NCBI RefSeq assembly: GCF_050389805.1
Contig: NZ_CP130945.1
Location: forward strand, 3,968,001-4,032,000
Direction: 5' to 3'
Length of the DNA stretch: 64,000 nucleotides
DNA from: Bacillus_BD sp050389805
Lineage (GTDB): Bacteria > Bacillota > Bacilli > Bacillales > Cytobacillaceae
The translations under genes were made by a program, and so were the position numbers. Under the pieces are notes generated by a model. That model was given only the letters and a program-made list of their open reading frames with translations. It was not told where the DNA came from and did not search any database. Below are positions 52,556 to 62,594 of this stretch, piece by piece. Each line of letters starts with the position of its first letter. The stretch's first letter is position 1.

Positions 52556-53356
52556 TTCTTGTCCTAATTTAATTGATATTACATTTTTGAGCGGTTTATC
52601 GAGCCAATCTGATGCAATTTTAGCGAACATTTTTTTGGATCCCGTTGTATAAAAGACATGTTCTGGATCGCTCTCATCGATATTTAATAACCCGCTATGA
52701 AATAGAATGGTACTGACTTCTCTTGCGGTTTCATCACCAGAACTAATTACTTTCACTCGATTTCCCATCACATTTTGAATTAATTGTTCCAATAAAGGAT
52801 AGTGGGTGCATCCTAAAATTAATGTATCTAATCCTTTATTTCTAATAGGATTAAGCGTTTCTGCAACAATTTTTTTCGCAAGAGACCCCCGATACTCACC
52901 GCTTTCTACCAGAGGAACAAATTTAGGACAAGCAAGGGACGTCACTTTTGTCCGATGATTAATTTGCTTTAACGCCTTTTCATACGCCGCGCTTTTTACC
53001 GTTCCAATTGTGCCAATAACCCCAATCCGGTTATTTCTTGTTGCTTTAATCGCGGCCCTTGCTCCTGGATGAATTACACCGAGAACAGGGATTGAAAGCT
53101 CCTGCCTGATTTCGTCAAGGACAACAGCAGTAGCTGTATTACAAGCAATCACAAGCATCTTAATGTCTTTTTCTAGTAAAAACTTAGTCATCTGCCATGT
53201 AAACGTTCTAACTTCTTCTGCCGGTCTTGGACCATACGGACACCGAGCCGTGTCACCCATATATATAATTTGCTCATTGGGTAGTTGACGCATGATTTCC
53301 TTTGCTACCGTTAGCCCACCAACACCCGAATCAATAACTCCAATTGGTCTTTTCAA
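52535..53356 (-). CDS. racE: Glutamate racemase
   Basis: A protein of about 273 aa with 'IGVIDSGVGGLTVAKEI', the two catalytic cysteines in 'IACNTATAV' and 'LGCTHYPLL', and 'YMGDTARCPYG'. It supplies D-glutamate for peptidoglycan (and poly-gamma-glutamate where made). The start is TTG at 53356 with AGGAGAAG upstream; codons open to 53395 are discarded. Confidence 0.97.
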   Translation of the reverse strand: MKRPIGVIDSGVGGLTVAKEIMRQLPNEQIIYMGDTARCPYGPRPAEEVRTFTWQMTKFLLEKDIKMLVIACNTATAVVLDEIRQELSIPVLGVIHPGARAAIKATRNNRIGVIGTIGTVKSAAYEKALKQINHRTKVTSLACPKFVPLVESGEYRGSLAKKIVAETLNPIRNKGLDTLILGCTHYPLLEQLIQNVMGNRVKVISSGDETAREVSTILFHSGLLNIDESDPEHVFYTTGSKKMFAKIASDWLDKPLKNVISIKLGQEEPQSDS

Positions 53357-53483
53357 CGTTTTTCTTCTCCTATAGCTACTTGGTACAAAATGCAATTTCT
53401 ATTTTCTATCTTTTTTATATAAAATTCAAGATACAATTGTATTACAATTTGACATTTATTATTATAGGAGTCTTAAAAAGTTT

Positions 53484-53516
53484 TTAACCGGTATCCCAAA
53501 ATAGGATACCGGTTAA
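53484..53516 (-). terminator. Terminator after gerE
   Basis: The perfect 13-bp stem TTAACCGGTATCC / GGATACCGGTTAA is followed by AAACTTTTT on the minus strand, two bases from the gerE stop. Confidence 0.75.
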
Positions 53517-53518
53517 TT

Positions 53519-53743
53519 TTACAGCTTAAGCTCTCCCATACGAAGGAGCTCAATCACTGCTTGAGAGCGTCCCTTAACGCCTAACTTCTGCATGGCATTA
53601 GAAATATGGTTTCGAACTGTTTTCTCGCTGATAAAAAGTTCACCCGCGATTTCTTTTGTTGTCTTATCTTGTACTAACAGTTCAAAAACTTCTCTTTCAC
53701 GTTTGGTGAGTAGTGGCTTGTGAGTATATTCATTCTCCTTCAA
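53519..53743 (-). CDS. gerE: GerE, LuxR-type transcription regulator of late coat genes
   Basis: A 74-residue protein almost entirely made of a LuxR-type helix-turn-helix ('LLTKREREVFELLVQDKTTK' and 'ELFISEKTVRNHISNAMQKL'). GerE acts late in the mother cell with sigma-K to switch coat genes on and off. The TTG at 53743, with AGGAGG ten bases upstream, gives exactly the usual GerE length. The frame open to 53803 would add 20 residues not found in GerE. Confidence 0.97.
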   Translation of the reverse strand: MKENEYTHKPLLTKREREVFELLVQDKTTKEIAGELFISEKTVRNHISNAMQKLGVKGRSQAVIELLRMGELKL

Positions 53744-53961
53744 GTATTGTAACCCTCCTTGCCTTCTGCCGATAAACTGCGGGATGGGTATATATTTAGT
53801 CACGATATCTTATGTAAGGTAAGCCGTTATAGTGACTATATTGGAGAGGTTTGGATTAAAAATGGTTACCTGGCCCAAAAAGAGATTCATTTAAATATGG
53901 ACCTTATCAAGATGCACCATCAATGATAAACTAGAACTAATTCTAGAGAGGTGTGATTCAT

Positions 53962-56109
53962 TTGTTGAACGAGGCAAAAAAAGTCTTACAACAGTATTAT
54001 GGCTTTACCGATTTTAGAAAAGGACAGGAGGAAATCATCGGAAACATTCTTAACAGAAAAAATACCCTTGGAATTTTGCCAACAGGTGGTGGGAAATCGC
54101 TTTGCTTTCAAATACCAGCTCTTCTATTCCCCGGAACTACGATCGTCATTTCACCTCTAATATCACTCATGAAAGACCAAGTGGATGCACTCTCTGCATC
54201 TGACATTCCAGCTACTTTTATTAATAGCTCGATCACACAAACAGAATTCAATGAGCGAATATCGTTGATTCGTCAAGGTGCCTACAAACTAGTGTATGTA
54301 GCACCCGAACGATTTGAATCCGATTATTTTGTCGATGTCTTAAATTCGATTGATATTCCGTTAATCGCATTTGATGAAGCACATTGTATTTCACAATGGG
54401 GTCATGACTTTAGACCAAGCTACCGCTCAATCGTTACTTCTTTACAGAAATTACATCAGCAACCTGTCATTGTCGCTCTAACAGCCACAGCAACAGCAAA
54501 TGTGGCTGGAGATATTCGCTCATTATTGGATATTGATGCGGATGATTCATTCAAAACAGGGTTTGCCCGTGAAAATCTATCCTTTCATGTGATTAAAGGG
54601 GTAAATAAGCGAGATTTCATTTTGAACTATCTACAACAACATCCGAAACAATCAGGAATCATTTATACGTCAAGCCGAAAAGAAACAGATGGGCTTTATA
54701 ACTTCTTATCACTCCAAGGCTTTTCAGTGGCGAAATATCATGCCGGTCTCCGAGAAATGGAGCGTAAACAAGCACAGGATGAATTTGTTTATGATGAAAA
54801 AGAAATTATGATTGCTACCAATGCCTTCGGAATGGGAATTGATAAGTCCAATGTCCGATTTGTGATTCACTATAATTTGCCAAGAAATATTGAAGCCTAT
54901 TATCAAGAAGCGGGTCGTGCTGGTCGGGATGGAGAAGAAAGCGAATGTTATTTACTGTTTTCGAAACAAGATATTGTGTTACAAAAGTTTTTGATCGAAG
55001 AAAGTCATCTAGATTACGAGAAGCGAGAACAGGAGTATCATAAGTTAAACCAAATGGTCATGTACTGTCATACGGAGGAATGTCTGCAATCTTATATTAT
55101 TCGCTATTTTGACTCAAACAGCCATGAAATGAAATGTGAAAAGTGCAGTAGTTGTCAAGATCAACGAGAGAAAGTAGACATTACTCGTGAAGCCCAAATG
55201 ATCTTCTCTTGCTACAAACGTATGGGAGAACGCTTTGGTGTTACCTTAATTGCGCAAGTTTTAAAAGGATCTAGCCAAAAGAGAATCAAGGAGCTAGGTT
55301 TTCATGAATTAACAACCTATGGATTATTGAAATCACAAAAAGAAAAAGACATTGTTGATACCATTAATTACTTACTAACGGAAGATTATTTGCTATTAAC
55401 AGATGGAAAATATCCTGTTGTTAAAGTAACACCTAAGGCAGTCCCAGTTTTAAAAGGGGAAGAGACCGTTCTGATGAAAAAATCAATCACACCGGTTTTC
55501 GAATCAAAATCAGACGCGGAAAATCAAGACTTATTTGAAGAGCTCCGGGTGCTTCGAAAAGAAATTGCTGCAAATGAAGGTGTGCCACCTTTTATCATTT
55601 TTTCGGATACAACCTTGAAAGAAATGAGTCGTTATTTTCCGATTGATGAAGACTCTATGCTTAGGATAAAAGGAATAGGTCAAGCAAAGTTTACAAAATA
55701 TGGACAGACCTTTATCGAGAAAATCAGAGAGTTTGTATCGAGACATGATATTCGTGTTTCTGACAACCAGATTCCTAGTAAGCAAGAAACCGAGGAAAAA
55801 AATGAACATCCAAGCCACCTGATTTCATACGAAATGTATTCTCAAGGGAAACCGATCGATGACATTGCGAAAGATCGAAAGCTATCGAAAATAACCGTTC
55901 AAAAACATATTATTCGAAGCGCTGAAGAAGGTCACGAGATTAAGTGGCAGGAGCTCTTTGATGAGAATACTGAAAAAAGAGTTTTGGAGACCATTTTAGT
56001 GATTAATAGTGATCGACTCAAACCAATTTGGGAAGCGTTGAATGGAGAAGTAGACTATTTTGTCATTCAAGCGATTATTTGTAAAAACCAAATAGAATCC
56101 AAAGTGTAA
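53962..56109 (+). CDS. recQ: ATP-dependent DNA helicase RecQ
   Basis: About 715 aa. It has a superfamily 2 helicase core with Walker A 'LPTGGGKSLCFQ', 'AFDEAHCISQWGHDFRP' (DEAH box) and motif VI 'QEAGRAGRDG'. Zinc-binding cysteines follow (CHTEEC ... CEKC), then a winged helix, an HRDC domain at about 535-600 and a C-terminal HTH_40-type domain. It unwinds DNA in recombination and fork repair. The likely start is a TTG at 53962 behind AGAGGTG; a GTG at 53953 is also in frame. It is a plus-strand gene between gerE and sdhB, where B. subtilis has ysmA. Confidence 0.95.
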   Translation: MLNEAKKVLQQYYGFTDFRKGQEEIIGNILNRKNTLGILPTGGGKSLCFQIPALLFPGTTIVISPLISLMKDQVDALSASDIPATFINSSITQTEFNERISLIRQGAYKLVYVAPERFESDYFVDVLNSIDIPLIAFDEAHCISQWGHDFRPSYRSIVTSLQKLHQQPVIVALTATATANVAGDIRSLLDIDADDSFKTGFARENLSFHVIKGVNKRDFILNYLQQHPKQSGIIYTSSRKETDGLYNFLSLQGFSVAKYHAGLREMERKQAQDEFVYDEKEIMIATNAFGMGIDKSNVRFVIHYNLPRNIEAYYQEAGRAGRDGEESECYLLFSKQDIVLQKFLIEESHLDYEKREQEYHKLNQMVMYCHTEECLQSYIIRYFDSNSHEMKCEKCSSCQDQREKVDITREAQMIFSCYKRMGERFGVTLIAQVLKGSSQKRIKELGFHELTTYGLLKSQKEKDIVDTINYLLTEDYLLLTDGKYPVVKVTPKAVPVLKGEETVLMKKSITPVFESKSDAENQDLFEELRVLRKEIAANEGVPPFIIFSDTTLKEMSRYFPIDEDSMLRIKGIGQAKFTKYGQTFIEKIREFVSRHDIRVSDNQIPSKQETEEKNEHPSHLISYEMYSQGKPIDDIAKDRKLSKITVQKHIIRSAEEGHEIKWQELFDENTEKRVLETILVINSDRLKPIWEALNGEVDYFVIQAIICKNQIESKV

Positions 56110-56116
56110 AGCGAAC

Positions 56117-56150
56117 AAGAAAACCTGCACGACGATGTGCAGGTTTTTTG
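56117..56150 (+). terminator. Bidirectional terminator between recQ and sdhB
   Basis: AAAACCTGCAC / GTGCAGGTTTTTT (56120-56130 with 56137-56149) serves the two converging genes. Confidence 0.9.
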
Positions 56151-56159
56151 ATGTGCGTT

Positions 56160-56918
56160 TTAATGATCACTACCAAAGAAATTCTTGAATGATTGTATAG
56201 TTGCATCGCGATTTAATGCAGCAATTGAAGTCGTTAATGGAATTCCTTTCGGACATGCTTGAACACAGTTTTGTGAGTTACCACAGTTAGCAAGTCCGCC
56301 ATCCCCCATAATCGCTTCAAGGCGTTCTTCTTTATTCATTTCACCTGTTGGATGTGCGTTAAATAAACGAACTTGTGATAATGGAGCAGGTCCAATGAAA
56401 TCCGATTTACTATTTACATTTGGACAGGCTTCTAAACAAACACCACAAGTCATACATTTTGAAAGTTCATATGCCCATTGACGTTTTCTCTCAGGCATAC
56501 GTGGTCCAGGACCTAAATCGTATGAACCATCAATTGGAATCCACGCTTTAACTTTCTTCAATGAATCAAACATACGACTTCTATCGATCAGTAAGTCACG
56601 GACAACTGGGAATGTCTTCATTGGTTCAAGGCGAATTGGTTGTTCCAGTTGGTCAACAATCGCTGAACAAGATTGACGTGGTTTGCCGTTGATAACCATT
56701 GAGCATGCACCACAAACTTCCTCAAGACAGTTCATTTCCCATACAACCGGTGTTGTCTTTTCCCCTTTTTTATTTACTGGATTACGGCGAATTTCCATTA
56801 ATGCTGCTATAACATTAAGATTCGGACGATATGGAACCTCAAACTCCTCTTGATAAGGCGCTGAGTTCATATCATCTTGCCGGGTTATAATAAATGTTAC
56901 GGTCTTTTGATCAGCCAT
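56160..56918 (-). CDS. sdhB: Succinate dehydrogenase iron-sulfur subunit
   Basis: About 252 aa. The [2Fe-2S] cysteines are in 'CLEEVCGACSMVINGKPRQSC'-type spacing, and the [4Fe-4S]/[3Fe-4S] sites are in 'CMTCGVCLEACP' and 'CGNSQNCVQACPKG'. It transfers electrons from SdhA to menaquinone via SdhC. The ATG at 56918 has GAGGGG upstream and gives 'MADQKTVTFIITRQD'. It is the last gene of sdhCAB. Confidence 0.98.
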   Translation of the reverse strand: MADQKTVTFIITRQDDMNSAPYQEEFEVPYRPNLNVIAALMEIRRNPVNKKGEKTTPVVWEMNCLEEVCGACSMVINGKPRQSCSAIVDQLEQPIRLEPMKTFPVVRDLLIDRSRMFDSLKKVKAWIPIDGSYDLGPGPRMPERKRQWAYELSKCMTCGVCLEACPNVNSKSDFIGPAPLSQVRLFNAHPTGEMNKEERLEAIMGDGGLANCGNSQNCVQACPKGIPLTTSIAALNRDATIQSFKNFFGSDH

Positions 56919-56982
56919 CCCTATTTCCCCTCTTTTAACTTTGTTTTTGTCTAAACGCAAATGCCAGGCCCTAATCTAACGA

Positions 56983-58740
56983 TTAATTGGCTTTACTCTT
57001 CGTATAGTCACGTTTACGAGGCTTGATAAGTGAAACATCAACATCTTCGTAATGGAATTCTGGAGCGGAATTGCTGCCAGTAAATTTAGCCATTGTTGTT
57101 TTTAAGAACTCTTCATCATTACGATCTGGAAAATCTGGTTTGTAATGTGCTCCACGGCTTTCATTACGGTTGTAAGCGCCTATCGTAATTACACGTGCTA
57201 ATTGAAGCATATTTTCAAGTTGACGAGTAAATGTTGCCCCTTGGTTACTCCATTTAGCCGTATCATTGATATTAATATTTTGATAGCGTTCTAGTAATTC
57301 TTGAATCTTTTCATCTGTTTTTAATAGTTTATCGTTGTAACGAACAACCGTCACATTGTCTGTCATCCATTCGCCAAGTTCTTTATGTAGAACATAAGCA
57401 TTTTCTGTTCCATCCAATGACATAATGTTATTCCATTTCTCTTCTTCTTGTTTAACTTGTCGATCAAATACAGAAGAAGCGATTGCATCCGAACTCTTTT
57501 CTAATCCGTTAATGTAACGAACTGCACTTGGACCTGCAACCATACCACCGTAAATAGCAGATAGTAAGGAGTTTGCTCCTAAACGGTTTGCTCCGTGCAT
57601 GGAATAATCACATTCACCCGCTGCAAATAGTCCAGGAATATTTGTCATTTGGTCATAATCTACCCATAATCCACCCATTGAATAATGAACCGCAGGGAAT
57701 ATTTTCATTGGAAGCTTGCGAGGATCATCCCCCATGAACTTCTCATAAATCTCAATAATTCCACCTAATTTAATGTCTAATTCATGTGGATCTTTGTGAG
57801 AAAGATCAAGGTAAACCATGTTTTCACCATTAATCCCTAGCTTTTGGTTTACACAAACATCAAAAATTTCACGTGTTGCAATATCCCTTGGAACTAGGTT
57901 TCCATATGCCGGATATTTTTCTTCTAAGAAATACCAAGGCTTACCATCTTTATAAGTCCAGACTCTTCCACCTTCACCACGTGCAGATTCACTCATTAAG
58001 CGTAGCTTATCATCTCCAGGAATAGCTGTCGGGTGAATTTGAATAAATTCTCCATTTGCGTAAATGGCACCTTGCTGATAAACGATCGATGCAGCAGAAC
58101 CCGTATTAATAACAGAGTTTGTAGACTTTCCAAAGATAATTCCAGGACCTCCTGAAGCAATAATAACCGCATCTGATGCAAATGACTTAATTTCCATCGT
58201 TTGTAGGTTTTGTGCTACAATTCCACGGCATACTCCATCATCATCTTTAACAATACCCAGAAGCTCCCAGCCCTCATATTTCGTTACGAGACCGTCTACT
58301 TCATGTCTTCTAACCTGCTCATCTAACGCATAAAGCAATTGCTGACCTGTTGTTGCTCCTGCAAATGCCGTTCTGTGGTGTTGGGTTCCACCAAAACGAC
58401 GGAAGTCCAGTAAACCTTCAGGCGTTCTATTAAACATAACACCCATACGGTCAAATAAGTGAATAATTCCTGGTGCTGCTTCACACATTGCTTTAACTGG
58501 TGGCTGGTTCGCTAAGAAGTCTCCACCGTATACCGTATCATCAAAGTGCTCCCATGGAGAGTCACCTTCACCTTTTGTATTTACTGCTCCATTAATTCCA
58601 CCCTGTGCGCAAACAGAGTGAGAACGTTTTACCGGTACCAGTGAAAAAAGATCAACCGATGTACCCGATTCTGCCATTTTCATTGTCGCAGCTAGCCCTG
58701 CAAGGCCTCCGCCAACTACTATTACTTTTCCTTTTGCCAT
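56983..58740 (-). CDS. sdhA: Succinate dehydrogenase flavoprotein subunit
   Basis: About 585 aa with the FAD-binding 'VIVVGGGLAGLAATMK', the flavinylation-region His in 'SHSVCAQGGINGA', the active-site 'IHPTAIPGDDKL' and 'SARGEGGRVW', and 'MHGANRLGANSLL'. It oxidises succinate to fumarate in the citric acid cycle. The ATG at 58740 is preceded by AAGGAG; an in-frame GTG at 58752 overlaps that site. Confidence 0.98.
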   Translation of the reverse strand: MAKGKVIVVGGGLAGLAATMKMAESGTSVDLFSLVPVKRSHSVCAQGGINGAVNTKGEGDSPWEHFDDTVYGGDFLANQPPVKAMCEAAPGIIHLFDRMGVMFNRTPEGLLDFRRFGGTQHHRTAFAGATTGQQLLYALDEQVRRHEVDGLVTKYEGWELLGIVKDDDGVCRGIVAQNLQTMEIKSFASDAVIIASGGPGIIFGKSTNSVINTGSAASIVYQQGAIYANGEFIQIHPTAIPGDDKLRLMSESARGEGGRVWTYKDGKPWYFLEEKYPAYGNLVPRDIATREIFDVCVNQKLGINGENMVYLDLSHKDPHELDIKLGGIIEIYEKFMGDDPRKLPMKIFPAVHYSMGGLWVDYDQMTNIPGLFAAGECDYSMHGANRLGANSLLSAIYGGMVAGPSAVRYINGLEKSSDAIASSVFDRQVKQEEEKWNNIMSLDGTENAYVLHKELGEWMTDNVTVVRYNDKLLKTDEKIQELLERYQNININDTAKWSNQGATFTRQLENMLQLARVITIGAYNRNESRGAHYKPDFPDRNDEEFLKTTMAKFTGSNSAPEFHYEDVDVSLIKPRKRDYTKSKAN

Positions 58741-58818
58741 TTTGTGACTCACTCCTTAAGTCTTCAATCCATAGTGCATCTACTAGTCATATAATCTATT
58801 TTTATTCTAACCTATTCA

Positions 58819-59433
58819 TTAAACAAATGCTAAAATTGCGCGAACTCCAATAATAGATACAATTACAAAAATACCTAGTGTCACATAAGTAGAAATTTGT
58901 TGCGATCTTGGCGTAATTGTAATTCCCCAGCTTACACAGAAAGACCATAATCCATTAGCAAAGTGGAATACTGCAGATACAATCCCAACGATATAGAATC
59001 CAAGAATAAAAGGATTATCCACAATGTTCGCCATCATATCAAAGTTCACTTCTGCTCCAAAAGCGGCGGCAACTCTTGTTTCCCATACATGCCATACAAG
59101 AAAGATAAATGTAATAACACCAGTTACGCGTTGAATGACAAACATCCAATTTCTGAAAGTACCATATCTGCTTACATTGTTTTTCGCAGTAAACGCAATA
59201 TAAAAACCATAAATAGCATGATATAAGATTGGCAAATAAATAATAAAAATTTCCAAAAAGATGAGGAATGGAAGATTGCCCATAAATTCAACTGCCCGAT
59301 TGTAGGCCTCCTCTCCTTGTGTTGCAAAATGGTTCACGACTAGATGGACAACAAGGTATACCCCTACTGGAATCACACCTAGTAATGAATGCAATCTGCG
59401 ATTAAAATACTCACGATTTGCTGCCATTACCAT
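58819..59433 (-). CDS. sdhC: Succinate dehydrogenase cytochrome b558 subunit
   Basis: The 204-aa protein has five membrane segments and the haem-ligand histidines typical of the B. subtilis-type dihaem subunit ('LHSLLGVIPVGVYLVVHLVVNH', 'ILYHAIYGF', 'LVWHVWETR', 'VSAVFHFANGLW'). It anchors SdhAB and passes electrons to menaquinone. It is the first gene of sdhCAB. An ATG two codons downstream (59427) is an equally good start. Confidence 0.96.
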   Translation of the reverse strand: MVMAANREYFNRRLHSLLGVIPVGVYLVVHLVVNHFATQGEEAYNRAVEFMGNLPFLIFLEIFIIYLPILYHAIYGFYIAFTAKNNVSRYGTFRNWMFVIQRVTGVITFIFLVWHVWETRVAAAFGAEVNFDMMANIVDNPFILGFYIVGIVSAVFHFANGLWSFCVSWGITITPRSQQISTYVTLGIFVIVSIIGVRAILAFV

Positions 59434-59555
59434 TAAACCCCCTTAGTTTTTTAAGTGAAACCGGCAAAAAATTCATTCTCCCTATAATAGTTGAACAACC
59501 GCTCACTTTCAGAAAATAAAACTTTTCTCTTTTCTTACAATAATGTGACAATTTC

Positions 59556-59584
59556 ATTTTACCCTCATCTATTTGGAGCGTCAA
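59556..59584 (-). promoter_or_regulatory. Sigma-A promoter of the sdh operon
   Basis: TTGACG (59584-59579) and TAAAAT (59561-59556) are separated by 17 bases. The leader to sdhC is about 115 bases. Between 59585 and 59788 the sequence is very AT-rich, with a TATAAT at 59758-59763 that may be the -10 of yslB. Confidence 0.8.
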
Positions 59585-59788
59585 GAAAACGGAATCAATT
59601 AATTATCAATATTAAGTGAATTTTTTCAAAATATAAAAAATATATTTGTTATTAGCATTCTATCATATCTATCATTAAATTATTATTTAAAAATAGGTAA
59701 AAAATCCCTTTCCACCGCTTTCCAATAACTTTTGTGCGTAACACGTTTAAAATTGTATATAATAGACTTATTGAAAGTGGGGAGTACA

Positions 59789-60262
59789 ATGAGTCAAACG
59801 ATTGAAGTAATTGAAGATAAAGAAGAAATTAAAGTTGAAGAAGTATTAGAAGAAAAGTTTGTGGTTCCAGCCTTTGGATATGAGTTAATAAGAGAGGTAT
59901 TGATTCCAGATATTTTAGGAGAGGAAACTCCTAAAATATTATATTGGGCAGGAAAAAACGTAGCGCGTAAATATCCATTAGAGTCCCTTTCGGATATTAT
60001 CCCATTTTTTAAACAGGCTGGCTGGGGAGACCTTCAGGTTATTAAGGAATCAAAAAGCGAACTGGTCTTGGAGCTGTCAAGTGAAATGATTACAAAGCGA
60101 ATCAAAGAAAATGGCAAGAGTACTTTCCAGTTAGAAGCAGGATTTTTAGCCCAGCAAGTTGAAAATCAAAAACAAGCGATTACCGAGGCTTTCGAACATC
60201 CTAGAAAACGCTCAGGTAAAGTACAAATCACGGTTAAATGGGACATGAAGGATTTTGCTTAA
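59789..60262 (+). CDS. yslB: YslB family protein (DUF2507)
   Basis: A 157-aa soluble protein with an acidic N-terminus and the family core 'FVVPAFGYELIREVLIPDIL' plus 'ILYWAGKNVARKYP'. The fold is related to V4R-type small-molecule-binding domains; the cellular role is unknown. The ATG at 59789 is preceded by GTGGGGAG. It lies on the plus strand between sdhC and uvrC, where B. subtilis also has yslB. Confidence 0.9.
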   Translation: MSQTIEVIEDKEEIKVEEVLEEKFVVPAFGYELIREVLIPDILGEETPKILYWAGKNVARKYPLESLSDIIPFFKQAGWGDLQVIKESKSELVLELSSEMITKRIKENGKSTFQLEAGFLAQQVENQKQAITEAFEHPRKRSGKVQITVKWDMKDFA

Positions 60263-60344
60263 TACAGTGAGTCGTTACGGTAGGCGTATTTAGTCTGTGT
60301 TCGTCTTTTTCAGGTCTAACTGCCCGTAGAACCGTTAAAAAACG

Positions 60345-60377
60345 TAAAGCTCTAGAAATTCTCTAGAGCTTTTTCTT
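60345..60377 (-). terminator. Bidirectional terminator between yslB and uvrC
   Basis: AAAGCTCTAGA / TCTAGAGCTTT (60347-60357 with 60363-60373) is flanked by A- and T-rich runs and lies between converging genes. Confidence 0.88.
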
Positions 60378-60381
60378 TATA

Positions 60382-62154
60382 TTATTCCTGCAATTTATTG
60401 ATTAATTCCTCAGCCACTGGTTTTGGCAGCCCCGCATCAATTATTTCTTCCAAGGTCGCTTCTTTTAACTTTTTAACGGAACCAAAATGCTTTAAAAGCA
60501 TTTTCTTTCGTTTTTCTCCAATTCCAGGGACATCATCAAGAATCGATTGAAAGGCTGACTTTCCTCTTAATTGACGATGGAACGTGATGGCAAAGCGGTG
60601 AACCTCATCTTGAATTCTTTGCAGTAAATAAAATTCTTGACTATTCCGTGCAAGAGGAACGGTATCTAGCGGAACGCCAAACAATAATTGAGAGGTTCGA
60701 TGCTTCTCATCTTTTGCAAGTCCAGCGATCGGAACATCTAGCCCTAATTCATTTTCCAATACATCTCTGACCGCCTCAATATGACCCTTCCCACCATCGA
60801 CAATGATTAAATCAGCGAGTGGTAACTCTTCTTTTAACACTCGAGTATACCTTCTTCTCACTACTTCTCGCATGGATTCGTAGTCATCAGGTCCTTTAAC
60901 AGTTTTAATTTTATACTTACGATATTCTTTCTTCGCTGGTTTTCCATCAATAAAGACAATCATCGCTGATACGGGATCTGTTCCTTGAATATTGGAGTTA
61001 TCATAGGCTTCAATCCTGTGTGGGGTATAAATGCCCATTTCTTCCCCAAGACGTTCAACGGCTTTAATGGTCCGCTCTTCATCCCGTTCAATGAGGGAGA
61101 ACTTCTCTTTTAACGCAATGCTCGCATTTTTTTCAGCTAATTTGACAAGCTCCTTTTTTTGTCCGCGCTTAGGATTTAATATTTTCACTTGTAACAGTTG
61201 TTCTGCAAGCTCTACAGAAATCGGGTCAGGAACAAGGATTTCCTTTGGTTTAAAGTGATTCTCTTTTGTGTAAAATTGACCTAAAAACGTCAGCATTTCT
61301 TCTTCCGGTTCTTTATAGAGCGGGAACATCGAAACATCCCGTTCAATCAACTTGCCCTGTCTGATGAAAAAGACTTGTACACACATCCATCCCTTGTCAT
61401 ACGCGTAGCCAAAAACATCTCGGTCTGTAAAATCAGTTGCTGTCATTTTTTGTTTTTCCATGGTGGCTTCGATATGAGCGATTCGATCACGATACTCCTT
61501 CGCCCGTTCAAAATCAAGCTCCTCCGCTGCTGCGGTCATTCTTTTTTGTAATTCGTCTTTAATTTCTTTATAGCCACCATTTAAAAAACGGGTGATTTCA
61601 TCAACCATTCGATCATATTCTTCTTGTTTAACTTCATTGACACAGGGTGCCAAACATTGATCTAAATGATAATATAAGCAAACTCGATCAGGTAAGGTTG
61701 AACATTTTCGTAAAGGATAAATTCGGTCTAATAATTTTTTGGTTTCGTTGGCTGAATGAACATTGGGGTAAGGACCGAAGTATTTCCCCTTGTCCTTTTT
61801 TACCTTTCGAGTTGTAATCAATCTTGGATGTCGTTCCGCCGTTAATTTGATAAACGGGTACGTTTTATCATCTTTTAACATGACATTATATTTGGGGTCA
61901 TGTTTTTTAATTAAATTAATTTCTAAGATAAGAGCTTCAATCTCAGACGAGGTCACAATGTATTCAAAATCCTCGATTTCATTTACGAGTCTTAAGGTTT
62001 TACCATCATGGGATCCTGTAAAATAAGACCGCACTCGGTTCTTAAGAATTTTGGCTTTTCCTACATAAATAATGGTTCCTTGCCGATCCTTCATTAAATA
62101 ACAACCAGGCTGATCAGGTAAAAGAGTTAGTTTATTCTTGATTGTATCGTTCAT
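60382..62154 (-). CDS. uvrC: Excinuclease ABC subunit C
   Basis: The 590-aa protein has an N-terminal GIY-YIG nuclease ('PGCYLMKDRQGTIIYVGKAK'), a UVR domain ('MTAAAEELDFERAKEYRDRI'), a UvrC RNase H-like domain ('AYDNSNIQGTDPVSAMIVF', 'LIIVDGGKGHIEAVRD') and a C-terminal double helix-hairpin-helix. It makes both incisions in nucleotide excision repair. GGGAGG precedes the ATG. Confidence 0.98.
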   Translation of the reverse strand: MNDTIKNKLTLLPDQPGCYLMKDRQGTIIYVGKAKILKNRVRSYFTGSHDGKTLRLVNEIEDFEYIVTSSEIEALILEINLIKKHDPKYNVMLKDDKTYPFIKLTAERHPRLITTRKVKKDKGKYFGPYPNVHSANETKKLLDRIYPLRKCSTLPDRVCLYYHLDQCLAPCVNEVKQEEYDRMVDEITRFLNGGYKEIKDELQKRMTAAAEELDFERAKEYRDRIAHIEATMEKQKMTATDFTDRDVFGYAYDKGWMCVQVFFIRQGKLIERDVSMFPLYKEPEEEMLTFLGQFYTKENHFKPKEILVPDPISVELAEQLLQVKILNPKRGQKKELVKLAEKNASIALKEKFSLIERDEERTIKAVERLGEEMGIYTPHRIEAYDNSNIQGTDPVSAMIVFIDGKPAKKEYRKYKIKTVKGPDDYESMREVVRRRYTRVLKEELPLADLIIVDGGKGHIEAVRDVLENELGLDVPIAGLAKDEKHRTSQLLFGVPLDTVPLARNSQEFYLLQRIQDEVHRFAITFHRQLRGKSAFQSILDDVPGIGEKRKKMLLKHFGSVKKLKEATLEEIIDAGLPKPVAEELINKLQE

Positions 62155-62221
62155 AAATACCAGCCTCCCTATCCATCTATTTTAGAGGCTTCAATGACCA
62201 TATAGCAAGAAATACATACGA

Positions 62222-62253
62222 AAATCCCATAGCCAAATTTTAGCTATGGGATC
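62222..62253 (-). terminator. Terminator after trxA
   Basis: The perfect 10-bp stem ATCCCATAGC / GCTATGGGAT (62224-62233 with 62243-62252) is followed by TTTTCG on the minus strand. Confidence 0.72.
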
Positions 62254-62279
62254 CATATTTTAGAAACCGTTGTTTCTAA

Positions 62280-62594
62280 TTAAAATTGTTGTTGTAAACG
62301 CTCAGCAAGCGCTTCTTTTGGTTGGAAACCAACAACTTTATCAACCACTTCTCCATCTTTAAGAACTAGAAGTGTTGGGATGCTCATAATTCCGAATTTA
62401 CCAGCAGATTCTGGATTTTCGTCAACATCTACTTTAACAATTTTAACTTTATCGCCGATTTCTGCGTCTAGATCTTCTAGAACAGGTGCAATCATCTTAC
62501 AAGGTCCACACCATGGTGCCCAAAAGTCTACTAATACTAAACCAGAGCCAGTTTCATTTGAAAAAGTCTGGTCTGTTGCATGTGTAATGGCCAT
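62280..62594 (-). CDS. trxA: Thioredoxin
   Basis: The 104-aa protein has active site 'WAPWCGPCKM', cis-Pro in 'SIPTLLVL' and the C-terminal 'VGFQPKEAL'. It is the general protein disulfide reductant. AAGGAGGAG precedes the ATG. The 260-bp region upstream (62595-62853) shows no gene; B. subtilis has etfA at this side. Confidence 0.98.
   Translation of the reverse strand: MAITHATDQTFSNETGSGLVLVDFWAPWCGPCKMIAPVLEDLDAEIGDKVKIVKVDVDENPESAGKFGIMSIPTLLVLKDGEVVDKVVGFQPKEALAERLQQQF

Noticed and set aside
53744..53803. 20-residue N-terminal extension of GerE
   Set aside because: GerE is normally 74 aa, and the TTG at 53743 behind AGGAGG gives exactly that length.
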